Below the pieces are notes generated by a model. That model did not search any database. It saw nothing but the letters and a program-made list of their open reading frames with translations, and was not told where the DNA came from. 64,000 nt of DNA, taken from Zhengitettix transpicula. Lineage: Eukaryota; Arthropoda; Insecta; Orthoptera; Tetrigidae. Where the stretch lies: NCBI GenBank assembly GCA_037074705.1, contig CM073590.1:235278101-235342100 (forward strand). The letters are read 5' to 3'. The translations under genes were made by a program, and so were the position numbers. Position 1 is the first letter of the stretch. The number at the start of each line of letters is the position of its first letter. Positions 24,035-33,908 of the stretch are shown here, piece by piece.

Positions 24035-24229
24035 CACTGTGGAGGTGAGGCACGACTAACAACCCCCTGCGGCGGGGAAAGACTAGGGTGGAAGTTTTTA
24101 AACATTCTCAAGCGGTTGATATTTGCGCCTGATATTTTTCGGGGTGAATGAGATTGGAGTCAAATCCGGGGTTATGGGTGTCGCGTAGTTTAATTATGAC
24201 CACCCGTGTGACACTGGGCATCCGGATAG
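24035..24229 (+). mobile_element. Helitron-like repeat B, partial copy
   Basis: It shares CACTGTGGAGGTGAGGCACG (compare CACTGTGGGGGGTAAGACACG near 54415), the phrase GGGTGAATGAGATTGGAGTC, and GGTTATGGGTGTCGCG.AGTTTAATTATGAC. The 3' end is GACACTGGGCATCCGGATAG followed by T, close to the Helitron-type terminus, but with GATAG in place of CTAG. Its left boundary is uncertain. Confidence 0.55.
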
Positions 24230-24589
24230 TAGTAGAATAAATTCAAGAAGAATATTAAATAATCCAGCTAAAAATTTAGTTAAATAATTTATTATATTAA
24301 CGTGTAATGAAAAAACGAAAGAAAAAATTATAATTTCGAAAATTAATAACATGTTTTATATTTTAAAAAGGCTGATGACGACATTTTTTTAAAAAAATGT
24401 TAATTGGAAAAACAGCTGTGGTCAACATAATTGTGGGAAATGTTATATAATATAAAAAAAACTTCCTCTTGAAATTATATTAAAAGAATGTAGAATATAA
24501 ATTAACGTCTGTTAAATATAAAAATAATAAAATTTTCATTCAGACAAACTGAAAATAGTGAAACTGAAAAATATTAAAATTAATAAATT

Positions 24590-25095
24590 TACGTCTGATT
24601 GAAAATAATGAATAAGAAAGATAGACAAGGAAAAGGGTAATATAAATACCACAGAGATCCTTGTTTCTTGCGTCAGATGCTAAGAAGAGCCTAGAGAAAC
24701 ACAACTGACAAGTGCTAAGAAGAGCCTTGAGAAACACAACTGACAAGTGCAGCTGCTAAGAAGAGCCTAGAGAAACACAACTGACAAGTGCAACTGCTAC
24801 GAAGAGCCTAGAGAAACACAACTAACAAGTGCAGCTGCTACGAAGAGCCTAGAGAAACACAACTGACAAGTGCAGCTGCTAAGAAGAGTCTAGAGAAACA
24901 CAACTGACAAGTGCAACTGCTAAGAAGAGCCTAGAGAAACACAACTGACAAGTGCAGCTGCTACGAAGAGGCTAGGGAAACACAACTGACCAGTGCAGTT
25001 GTGTCGCTCTTCGTAGCACTTGACGATAAGAACAAGGATCCCAGAAACGTTGTGTGGTATTTATATTACCCTATTTTGTCTGTATTGCCTATCTT
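24590..25095. repeat. Palindromic element containing an eight-unit 41-bp tandem array
   Basis: The outer arms are 24600-24655 and 25050-25095; for example GGGTAATATAAATACCACA is mirrored by TGTGGTATTTATATTACCC. Inside are about eight head-to-tail units of 41 bp (first one or two shorter), each with GCTAAGAAGAGCCTAGAGAA and ACACAACTGACAAGTGCA, from about 24675 to 24995. The right arm holds CTTGACGA ... CCCAGAAACGTTGTG (25019-25053). The same arms without the array occur at 53937-54200 and 54960-55225. No coding sequence is supported. Confidence 0.75.
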
Positions 25096-25118
25096 CCTTA
25101 TTTATGAAAAAAATTAAG

Positions 25119-25216
25119 TTTAAAAGTGTCTGACGTTTCAAAGCAGATTGAATCTTAAGTTATACGTTGCTAGAAAAAAATCGTCAATACGCGTCGAAAC
25201 GTCAGACTCTTTTAAA
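25119..25216. repeat. 21-bp inverted repeat with GAAACGTCAGAC ends
   Basis: 25119-25139 and 25196-25216 are reverse complements with one mismatch in 21 positions (TTTAAAAG.GTCTGACGTTTC). A 56-nt spacer separates them. It lies 24 bp after the large palindrome and shares its GAAACG character. A transcribed copy would fold into a hairpin. Confidence 0.8.
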
Positions 25217-25439
25217 TTGAAATTTTCTCATTTTTCTCTATTTTAATTTTGTTTAGTATTAATATATTTCAAATAACACAAAAATAATAGCAAAACTTAA
25301 AGTCATACTGTTTGACTACACGTAAATGAGAAGAAGAAAAGCATGAAATTTGACTTGAATAACGTTGAAATTATAGTCATTGAGAAAAATTATTAATACG
25401 TAATTTATCAAATAATTTGTGACAAAAATTTCGCTGTTA

Positions 25440-25560
25440 GCGTAGAAGCATCGTACAAAAACCTGATGAAAGTATAAAAACGTACAGAAACGTCGTTGTG
25501 ATGATTAAAATATTTTAAAATATCTGTTAATTTATTTAAAATAATATATATAAAATATCG
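25440..25560 (+). repeat. Interspersed repeat E, copy 3
   Basis: ACCTGATGAAAGTATAAAAA then CGTACAGAAACGTCGTTGTG matches the reverse complement of 3361-3391. The following TATTTTAAAATATCTGTTAA is shared with 14250-14380. CTGATGA is at 25463-25469 and GAAACG at 25487-25492. This is the copy whose boxes fit the CTGANGA...GAAA pattern most cleanly, although a proper stem II is not evident. Confidence 0.65.
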
Positions 25561-27093
25561 TTCATACATTTAATTTACATTGTTCATAATTTATTTATAT
25601 TTGTAAACGTTTATTGTTATTATAAAATAAAAAACAAGAAAATGGCGTCATATTCGGGGCTATGAATCATTTGCAATATAAGAGTAGCAGGTGGATGTTG
25701 CAAGTCGAGTGCCGACGCTCGAAAAACCTCAACTCCCAATATTTTCAGAGGGAAACCCTGCTTGAAGCCTTCAGCAATCAGACCCTCGTAGAAATAAAAG
25801 CGTACGGTTGTCTTCTTCCGCTTTCTTGTCCACACTAAAACCGCGTTACGAGCTAGACCCTCCATATATTTTGTTTTACAACCATGTTGCCCCCCCCCCC
25901 TCCGCTCCTCCTGAGATTGCAAAGAACAGCGAATAGAAGCAAAAACCAAAAAAATAAGTAGCAAAGGAATCACGTGTAACAACTTAAGAAAGAATAATAT
26001 CACTAAAAATTTGTTTATGATCCTAAATAAATTTCCGTTTCATTTGAAACTATATTTTTTGTCTTCTTCAAGGTACAGAGCACTTTATAATACAGATGTG
26101 TTGTAGAATGACTTATTGTTGAGTATTTTAATGAAAACGTAGATCTATATAATTTATAAGTTGAAATAATATAAGTGTTAATTTCTGTATAAGTTAAAAA
26201 TAAACAACTTAATAAACAAATTACAAATTCTCCACACAAATTTGTTAGTCATAAACGGCGTTTCGTCCTTACATGAAGATATCTTGAGATATAAAACAAT
26301 TAGAAGACATTTTAATATAAAATTTACATTCAATTATGAGAAATTAGTTGTTCAACATTCATAAACAAAAAACAATAAATATTTTATATAATTTCGTCTT
26401 CAGGACTAGAAGCAAGGAAGGCAGGAGAAGGCAGGGGCACGTTGGATTAAAAGTCCTCTGGTCGCTCTGAGGTTAGATTAGTTCCATTAGTTCTCTGCTG
26501 AGGAAATAGGACAAGTAAAATTTATATTACTTACAAAAGTATGAATGAAATATACATAAATACTCCAAGACGTTTAAGACTATACATAAATAGTGATGTG
26601 AATAATGTAAAGTGTACATATTTGAAATTATATGAAATAGGGTCAGGAAGAATAAAAGGAATACTGCATACCTAAATAAGGGAGAATAAGTTAAGAAGTA
26701 AGAAATCTTAAATATAAAATAAGGAAAAAAATTGTAAGCTGAACTTCACTTCACTAATAGCAACAAAAAGATTTCCAAAATTAACACTGCACTGCATAAA
26801 TAACACTCCCATTTGTATCTAATCTTCTTGTGCTGATGACCATTTAAAGTGTTGTCGTCACCGGAAGAATTTATCTCCGCAGTTCTTCTCAGGGTATTAC
26901 ATTCGTCGCTCACAGCTCGGTCGCTCTATGCACGGCGCCTCTCATACCTCCACTATAACAATACGACTGTCAAATTTTCCCACTAAATAACAATGCATCG
27001 GTTATGCTGTTGAAATTTCCCATCGACGGTTCTTGCCGGTAATTTACCGTTACGGCTCAAGGTTTCGGATGACAGGTTTCTAGAAACATTCTT

Positions 27094-27097
<4 letters not shown>
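25561..27097. other. Unassigned intergenic DNA
   Basis: Features seen are a C-run at about 25887-25897, a GGCGTTTCGTCC...ATGAAGATATCTTGAG motif at 26254-26285 resembling a mutated CTGANGA/GAAACG box, and CATTAGTTCTCTGCTGAGGA then AATAGGACAA (26478-26508), the reverse of a LINE-tail motif also seen at 28530 and 46495. No intact gene. Confidence 0.35.

Positions 27098-27141
<44 letters not shown>
27098..27141. repeat. (TA)n microsatellite, left flank of LTR element
   Basis: An uninterrupted TA run that directly abuts the TGTAAT start of the following element. It resumes on the other side at 28160-28200, so the element appears to have inserted into a pre-existing TA tract. Confidence 0.95.
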
Positions 27142-27144
<3 letters not shown>

Positions 27145-28156
27145 AATACTAATTAAGGAGGCCATTGTTATAAAATAATTGGATTGTTAGCGGTACAATT
27201 TCTTGAAAGCAACAGTCAAGGCAAGCTTTGTTCATACGGGGAGCAGTCTGGCGAATATTGTGGTCGAGAGCAGTCTGGCGAAAGTTTTGAGTGAGAGAGG
27301 AGGCTAATTGAGCGCTACGACGAACATTACGGGAGAATGAGGATGCTGATCTACTAACAGCGTGGTCCAGGAAGTTCAACTGCGAGACCTATAAATTATA
27401 TAAAACACGAGTAAATAGTTCTTGGCGGAGAGGCTAATTTTATAAAAATCGCAAAGTGGAAGCAAAAGGTTTTCAACAAACAGACCGAAATAACATTTCG
27501 CATAAAGGCATCGAGGAGACATTCGTCCGAGGGCTGACCGAGGGAGCGGCTGACCCCAAATTCCAGGTGGAATAAAACGAGAACAACTACCGTGTGTATT
27601 AAAAATGATGTGTAGAATCAGTGAATAACGGCCTTTTTAGTGAGTTGTGCCCTCAAGCTCCATGAATCAGGTCTGGTACCAGAAAGACATTCGTGAGTAC
27701 AAAAACAATTATTTAAAGTCTGTAAACGAGGATTAAAGGTAGAAGTCAGATTTCGTTATCTTGTTTAGTTTTCGTTTTCTTTATTGTGTTTAGAATTTAT
27801 ATTCCGTTCATTTCAAATTTGATTTGTTAATTAGTTTATTAAATTTGATTGTTCTTACTATCAAGGCCAGTAAAGACCCTGAGAGAAAGAGTAATTAGAT
27901 GTAACTGTTGTAAAATTATAAAGTTGTATTTTCCTAGAAAACCACAAATAATAAAAATTAATAATATAAAATTTGGTTTGTGAATTTGAGGAAATTAAAT
28001 GTGCAAAATGAGGCTGATAATTTCTATCTTTGAGGAATAAAATTTGTTCTTTTTTAATTAATTAATTTTTTTAATTAAAGCCTTTCAGTTAATCATTACA
28101 TTTTGGCCCAACAACGTGGGGCAGATTTAATTCATCTAATCATCCTTTTAACCATT

Positions 28157-28159
<3 letters not shown>
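27142..28159 (+). mobile_element. LTR-type element B, copy 1, in a TA microsatellite
   Basis: It starts TGTAATACTAATTAAGG and ends CCATTACA, flanked on both sides by TA repeats. Shared internal landmarks with the other copies are GGTCTGGTACCAGA, ATTAAAGGTAGAAGTCAGAT and CCAGTAAAGACCCTGAGA. Near the 3' end CATTACATTTTGGCCCAACA then ACGTGGGGC looks like an LTR end followed by a tRNA-Lys-type primer-binding site. Thus it may be an LTR plus leader remnant rather than a pure solo LTR. No gag or pol is present in its 1018 bp. Confidence 0.72.

Positions 28160-28200
<41 letters not shown>
28160..28200. repeat. (TA)n microsatellite, right flank
   Basis: The continuation of the TA tract interrupted by LTR-type element B copy 1. 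Confidence 0.95.
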
Positions 28201-28203
<3 letters not shown>

Positions 28204-29199
28204 CAACAGAAATTTGTTTAATAATATCGGTCATATTACTTTTATGTCTAATGGGGAAAACAAATAAACGAGAAATATAGGGAAATAAGATTCTGATCTC
28301 CTGATGCTCAAATCGTAAAAAGAAACTAAAATTATTCTATTAAAAGTCATTTCGAGATTTTTTTTTTCATTTAGATTATTAATTCACAACCTCTGCACTT
28401 TGATTGCTACAATTTATCTATTTTCAAAATTTATTCTCATAGACTGTCACTTATTAATTATTGCTATTAATTAAATTTGTATGTAATTTATCTATTGTCT
28501 TTACTTACGTAACAGTTTTGACGAATCCTATTTCCTCATTAGAAGACTAATGGAGAATAAATCTATATCTGATTTCAACACTTTGGATAATATTTTGAGG
28601 AAGCTTGTATTGTCCTTTTTTATATTTTTCACTCCAATATACTTTCGATTTTACCTTCAATTAATATATATAGAGACGAGTCGTTCGTTCTCGGAATAAC
28701 CAGCTAATTCTCCCTTGCAAAACGCATTACTCACATCAAATTCCCGCGAGTATTTTGGGGGGATAAATCTAGATTGCTCATAAACACGAGGCGAAGGCGA
28801 AGAAGTGATTTACGAGCGAGGTCCAGCCTACTCTTGACATTAATTTCCAACGTGCCTTCCCGCTTTAAGTAGATGTAAATATCTCACACCCTTTTGTTTG
28901 TTGATCGGTCCGGAAATATCTGACGTGAATTTTTGCCTGTGAAGCTTTACGCAGTTTTTGAAGCAAGGTGAGGACGTATATACGTGCCCCGTGATGCAAA
29001 TTTAAGTCTTATCACTGGCCACGTCATATGTGAGTCTGTTAAAACCTGTAGACACCGTATCGCGAAATTCATCTTCGACTGTACAAAACGTAAAAATTAA
29101 TTTGCGGACAAAAATATATAATTTTACAAGTAATACAAACGTCATTATGTAAACTCTATGACCAATTCTACATATATCAGTTACTTTGGGTTATATTAA
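28201..29199. other. Unassigned intergenic DNA
   Basis: Holds one LINE-tail-like phrase, CCTATTTCCTCATTAGAAGA then CTAATGGAGAATAAATC (28528-28563), also seen near 46495. Otherwise nothing recognisable. Confidence 0.35.
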
Positions 29200-29211
29200 C
29201 TTTATACATAT

Positions 29212-29737
29212 AGGGTAATAGGCTACATGAGGTTAATCAACATGCTGGAAACTCTCCTTTAATAGCATAGGAAGGGATTTGAAAGGGGGTATTCGGAAGG
29301 GTAGAAGAAGGTAGCAAAGGGTTAACTAGGGCCCCAGGGCTATGGTTTAAGGATCCTACCCGGCAATTCGCCTCAAAGTGATGCTGGGAAAACCCTAGAA
29401 AAACGTGCATCAGGTACGTCGGGCATTTGGTACTTGTCCCACGCCCTTCCGATGGCGGAAGAGGGGTTAGCTGCTTGGTTACATCTTTCCCCTCTCCGTG
29501 CCTTGACCCGATTGGAGGCAGCTGGCCGACTATTCCAATAGGAATAGCGGACAACTCTTACGGTATGCCCAAGGTCTGTGACCCCGGAACATACACCTCT
29601 CAAAACAGGCCGAGGTGCCTCGGCATGTACAAACCTTAGTTCAAAAAACCAGAGAGATGTGAAGGCATCCCCAAAGATAGCCTCCACCAGAGCTCTTTGG
29701 GAAGGTCCACCTGCGATAGAATTTTCTCGCAGGCTTC
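29212..29737 (-). mobile_element. SINE-A copy 6 (variant subfamily)
   Basis: A full-length minus-strand copy of the subfamily also seen at 431-945. Flanking CTTTATACATAT (29200-29211) and CTTTATAAATAT (29738-29749) form an 11/12 target duplication. The 5' end has a single, damaged palindromic unit. The central hairpin has loop AATA in place of CATT with the stem intact. The tail lacks a long A-run and ends with TAGGGTAATAGGCTACATGA on the plus strand. Confidence 0.88.
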
Positions 29738-29749
29738 CTTTATAAATAT

Positions 29750-30830
29750 CTTTGTTACAGTATTACTTTTTAACGTTGCAATACGGCAACCTGATGTGTA
29801 AGGACTGAAACATGTGGTATAATATATAGTGTTTGTTATAATATGTCTATTTATTAATATTCTAGTTTTTTTTATTGTCAATATTAAATCAGAATTTCAC
29901 CATCAGGTTTTTAGTTTGCGTATAAGAACGACTTGGATCTTATTTTTACTCGTCACGTTGGCAGCGCGGTCGGAGATGTGAGTATTAAACAAAGGTCATA
30001 GACAGAGTAAATAAACCGGATCATTTTTCAGAGAAAAATTATTCAATAAAGTAAATTATATTTTCATTTATAAAATAATTCGTAAAAGTAACGAAAACAT
30101 ATTTCCAGTTCTGGAAAGGCGAATTTTTACCCGGATAAATAGGAGGAGTACAACATGTAAGTCCATAATTGTGCAAAGATAAAAATATATATTTATTTGG
30201 AAAACATTTTAAATGAAGTAGATGCATAAGAAGAAGTTTTGAAGAGAACATAATGGAAACAAATCATAAGTTTGTATGTGTATGTATGTGTGTGTATAAT
30301 ATATATATGTTTATGTGTATGTATGTGTATATATGTATGTGTGTGTGTTTGTATATATATTTATAGATAAATAAATAATTCATAACTTCCTCAATTACTC
30401 ACTCAAGAAGCAAGGAAATTTCTTCAAGATAATTGTAACATGTTAATGTCTTCAAAATTATATCACAATTGTAAAATCTTCGGATTAAAAAATTTTCTGT
30501 ATATTAATTACAAAAAACTGAATCTATAACATTGACGTCATGTATTTTTTTTTTAATTTTGCACCTTAAACATGGAATACATTTTAGAGGTATTTTATAT
30601 ATATATATCTATTGTGAAATTTGAGTATGGAAGCAGTCGCGCAACAATATCTCTGGATACGTAACGATTATAATAAAGCTCGCGGTCGTCAGGGATTCTC
30701 TTTTTAGCATCTCTGCGGTGGTGATGGTTGCTCAAATATTTGTCCTGATGTTTGCTCTCCTCGTGTTCCGACCAGTTAGCCTCGCCCTCAGGCCAAATCG
30801 TTGTTTAACACACACGCAGACATGGGCATT

Positions 30831-30832
<2 letters not shown>
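29750..30832. other. Intergenic DNA with TG/TA-rich tract
   Basis: A mixed TG/TA/GTAT-type simple sequence lies at about 30268-30365, and a short (TA)n near 30596-30608. No genes or mobile element ends recognised. Confidence 0.4.

Positions 30833-30883
<51 letters not shown>
30833..30883 (+). repeat. (GA)n microsatellite
   Basis: About 50 bases of uninterrupted GA. It produces artefactual Glu-Arg and Ser-Leu frames on the two strands. Confidence 0.97.
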
Positions 30884-30885
<2 letters not shown>

Positions 30886-31934
30886 CCCTCTGTTGCACAG
30901 AGAGTGGACACAATCAATCAAGTGTTTCCGTTCGTCCAATCACCGGCACCTTTGTGACTCGACTTGAACCTGCGGTCGCTGACCTCTGTCACACCACGAA
31001 ATTCGTTGCAAATTTACAATTAGATGCAGGTTCTCATTGATAATCTTCACGCGTTGTTTTAAAAGACAACTAACCTAAAATAAAATATTTGGCGGATCGA
31101 ATCTTCGAAGGATATTTTTATACTAGAGTTACATTCAAGATTACAAAATAGTGTGTTAGAAAGCTACACGCTCTCTTAAAAAATAAATATTTCAGCGTGT
31201 AAGTTACGCCGATATGGTCAATTACGTTCCCAAATAAAATTAGCACTCGTGTTTCACTCGCACGGTCCCCGAAACCTTTCATCCGCCTCTCATCTACACC
31301 CCTTTTTCCGTCTCCCATGCCCCCGCCTCTCTTCCTAGCGACTCTTCCTACATCCCTTTATTCTTGTTGTTCATTAATTTTTGTCCCCAAATTAATAATT
31401 TTCGTCCCCCCCTCACTCTCATCTGCCTTCTGGAAGACTAATTAATTTGGCGTCCTCATTAAGGCACCTTTGTGTCATCATTTCCGTCACCAAACATGCA
31501 GGCTCACACACACACACACACACGCGCGCGCACGCGACAGTAAGAGAGAGAGGAGGAAAGAGCCTTCCTTGTTTTAAGAGGGACGCCACATTTTTCCTCG
31601 AGTTATCTGCAATGTCTGTTCATAATTTATGATGTTTATCATGGAGAGTGGCGAAGTAACTTCAGGGAAGGTGAGAAATAATATATATATAAACTGACAA
31701 CAACAACAAAAAAGGGTCCACTCAATTCCGTTCAACATTTAATAAATATTGGAAAAAAGATACTCATGAAATAGTCAATATTTCGGGTCAGGATGAAATA
31801 ATGTGAAATACGATTTCTATGGAAATAATATTAAAATAACTACCTTGTTATAATCAACAAATTAAATTATTTATTTATTGCGGTAGACGTAATGTAATTA
31901 TATACAGGACGGGAAAAAATTAAGTGATAAATTA
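30884..31934. other. Unassigned intergenic DNA
   Basis: Includes a CA/CG run at 31504-31532. No repeat family member or gene recognised. Confidence 0.35.
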
Positions 31935-31995
31935 AATACCACTCAACGTGGTTTTTTTTTTGCAATCCTTGTTGCTCTCGTCAGGTGATTCGAAA
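31935..31995 (-). repeat. CTGACGA-type box downstream of a Penelope-like endonuclease scrap
   Basis: On the minus strand CACCTGACGAGAGCAACAAG, then GATTGC, an A-run and CCACGTTGAGTGGTATTTAA. This parallels CACCTGACGAAAGG...GTGTGTGGTATTTAT at 55143-55192. The GAAACG half is replaced by an A-run. It lies about 300 bp downstream, in the same orientation, of the GIY-YIG scrap at 32285-32341, which is the best positional link between the boxes and Penelope-like elements in this window. Confidence 0.5.
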
Positions 31996-32284
31996 TACGC
32001 AATGAAAGACAATCTGCACAATCCAGGTGAAAAACTCAAAAGCGAAACTATAACGATCTTAAACGCAAAGATTAAAAAAAAAGCAATCAGGGATCATAGA
32101 TATTGTTGTATCAGCTTGTATGTTAATTGCAGTGAAGCTACATTTAATAATAAAGCATTTAGAATAATATAATTCTGGAATAATACCTGGAGTCAACATC
32201 TAAAATCAGTAGTTAAATGAATTATTTGAATTGATGATACGCTTCGTGACTACAGGATTGTTTGTTAATAGGAGCTTTGTTATT

Positions 32285-32341
32285 GAACATACGTTCTTTG
32301 ACCTCGTTGTTCGTCCAATATAGCAGGAATTACAACCAGAG
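32285..32341 (-). pseudogene. Penelope-like GIY-YIG endonuclease scrap 1
   Basis: The minus-strand translation reads SGCNSCYIGRTTRSKN. The CxxCYIGxTxRS pattern is the diagnostic second half of the GIY-YIG motif in Penelope-like element endonucleases, preceded by the usual spaced cysteines. Only about 19 codons align; both sides are lost. It is a relic with no function on its own. Confidence 0.7.
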
Positions 32342-32404
32342 CAATTATATAATTATATAATATTATTATATAATTATATAATATTATTATATAATTATAT
32401 AATT
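32342..32404. repeat. AT-only tandem repeat
   Basis: The phrases TTATATAATTATATAATA and TTATTATATAATTATATAA alternate in about 2.5 units of 27-28 bp. It abuts the endonuclease scrap. Confidence 0.8.
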
Positions 32405-33139
32405 ATCCAACTTATTCAGTCCCGAATATATTCTTGCGTTTATACAATTTATAAAAAGTCCCTTGCTAAATATTGGCCATTATCGTCACTAAAAGGAAAC
32501 ATAAAATTACAATGTAAAATTCCCTCAAATCAACACGAAAACTTAAAATTGCTAATGTGTGAGAAATTTAATGGTATGTGCGGTTCGTTTATTCGTTTGT
32601 TAGATAAATATATTATAATTAACAGTCCATGAGCACCTCGGTTCAGGAAATAGGTTACGACGTAATTGAAATTACAAATATTTACCAGAAGCTATGTATG
32701 GTTGGCTAACCTGTAAGACAAACGTTATATTGTACAATATAACTAATATAAGAATTACTAATTAATTCATAACCTTAAATATAATTAAAAAGCAACGTTT
32801 ACATAATAATTTAATCTAATATTTTTTTAAAGAAAAATAAGACAAACATGGAACAAAATAAATGAGTAAATACACACACACACACACACAAATACAGAGT
32901 AAAACAAAACACGAGGTACATTGATAGAGAAAAGAGTTTCTTTTCCTGAAATTATAGCCTGGACAATATTTTAATTCTATGGCAGTAACCAATAGTTGCG
33001 AGTTAAATGTATAGGAAAGTAAAATATTCAGACGGAAATACGAACCAGTAAACGATAAGGAAGGTTGGGGAATAAAAAATGAATAATGAACTGCAGGGAT
33101 TAGACATAGTAACAACTGTAAAATTAAGAAGACTGTTAT
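32405..33139. other. Unassigned AT-rich DNA between two endonuclease scraps
   Basis: Contains an (AC)n tract at 32873-32890. The 122-codon minus-strand frame at 32816-33184 is hydrophobic and low in complexity. It overlaps scrap 2 only in another frame and has no domain I can name. Confidence 0.35.
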
Positions 33140-33200
33140 TAAGTGACCGTTTTGTTCGCCCAACGTGGCAGCAATTACAATCACAGTGAACTATTTGGGT
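33140..33200 (-). pseudogene. Penelope-like GIY-YIG endonuclease scrap 2
   Basis: The minus-strand frame gives VHCDCNCCHVGRTKRSLNN. It matches the CxxCYIGQTKRS motif with Tyr-Ile changed to His-Val, so the catalytic tyrosine of the second half is lost. The surrounding open frame (33003-33329) does not continue into recognisable endonuclease sequence. Confidence 0.6.
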
Positions 33201-33289
33201 AATTAATTGATGGCCATTTAAGGCATGTGGATGGAAAACTAAAAAGAACAATGGAACACAGAAAACGGACTCAACAAGAGTACAGAGTA

Positions 33290-33540
33290 TGCTCACAATC
33301 CATGTTAATAAATACTTATTTAGACACATAATGAGACAATCAACGAAGAAACGATTAGATTGTACGATAGTAGTTGTGGAAGATAAATCAGGTGGGTAAA
33401 AACAGAGTGGAAGAGGAAAGATGAGTTAGCTTGGATCCGAACTGAGAGAGTTGAAAGTGGGAAGGAGGAGTAGGAAAGCCACGGACAGAGGGAAATAGGC
33501 TAATGTTCTCAATGAAGACTCTCAGAAGGAGTAAGTATCA
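33290..33540 (+). pseudogene. Possible LINE ORF2 C-terminal fragment
   Basis: One frame gives YLFRHIMRQSTKKRLD followed, past a stop, by SGRGKMS and, in a neighbouring frame, RKATDRGK.ANVL. This loosely follows the FGHIxR - GKRRRGRPxxRW - DRxxWR order of many LINE tails. The frames are interrupted and the similarity is weak. Confidence 0.3.
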
Positions 33541-33611
33541 CAGTCATCATAAAATAAAGAGAAGTATAATTGTTTCCTTAAATTTATGAACTTAAAATTA
33601 ATAAACGCTTG

Positions 33612-33850
33612 TTATAAATAAACAACAGTCTTTTGACGTAAGAAAAAGTTATGTAATAGAAATTACACAACGTTTCGTGTAACGTTTCTAGAGGTACAAC
33701 GAAATTTCAACCATAGCAGTGAGCGGAGAACGACCCTATCAAAATTTTGTACAACGTTTTACCTGAAGAGGTCGCAAATTAACGACGAAACGTTTTGTAA
33801 TTTCTATTAAATATATTTTTATGAAGTTAAAAGGCTGTTGTTTATTTATA
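33612..33850. repeat. Palindromic element with CTGAAGA/GAAACG boxes
   Basis: Arms of about 65 bp: TAGAAATTACACAACGTTTC at 33657-33676 is mirrored within 33785-33806 with one mismatch, and ATAAATAAACAACAG near 33616 is mirrored by CTGTTGTTTATTTAT near 33834. On the plus strand CTGAAGA (33763-33769), GTCG (33771-33774), CGAC (33783-33786) and GAAACG (33787-33792) are arranged with a perfect 4-bp stem between the two boxes. This is the best stem II candidate in the window. The left arm carries a mutated copy of the same boxes. Confidence 0.7.
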
Positions 33851-33908
33851 ATTGATCTTAAAGAGCCATAATTTATATATATATATGTATATGTATATAT
33901 ATATATAT

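Noticed and set aside
25440..25520. A complete, active hammerhead ribozyme in repeat E
   Set aside because: The CTGATGA and GAAAC boxes are present, but stem II is only GTA/TAC with unpaired flanks, and I could not find a stem III with a cleavage triplet.
25620..26003. 127-codon minus-strand ORF
   Set aside because: No domain, and includes a Gly-rich stretch from a C-run; composition consistent with chance.
32816..33184. 122-codon hydrophobic minus-strand ORF resembling a membrane protein
   Set aside because: AT-rich translation with a CV repeat from an (AC)n tract; overlaps the Penelope-like scrap in a different frame.
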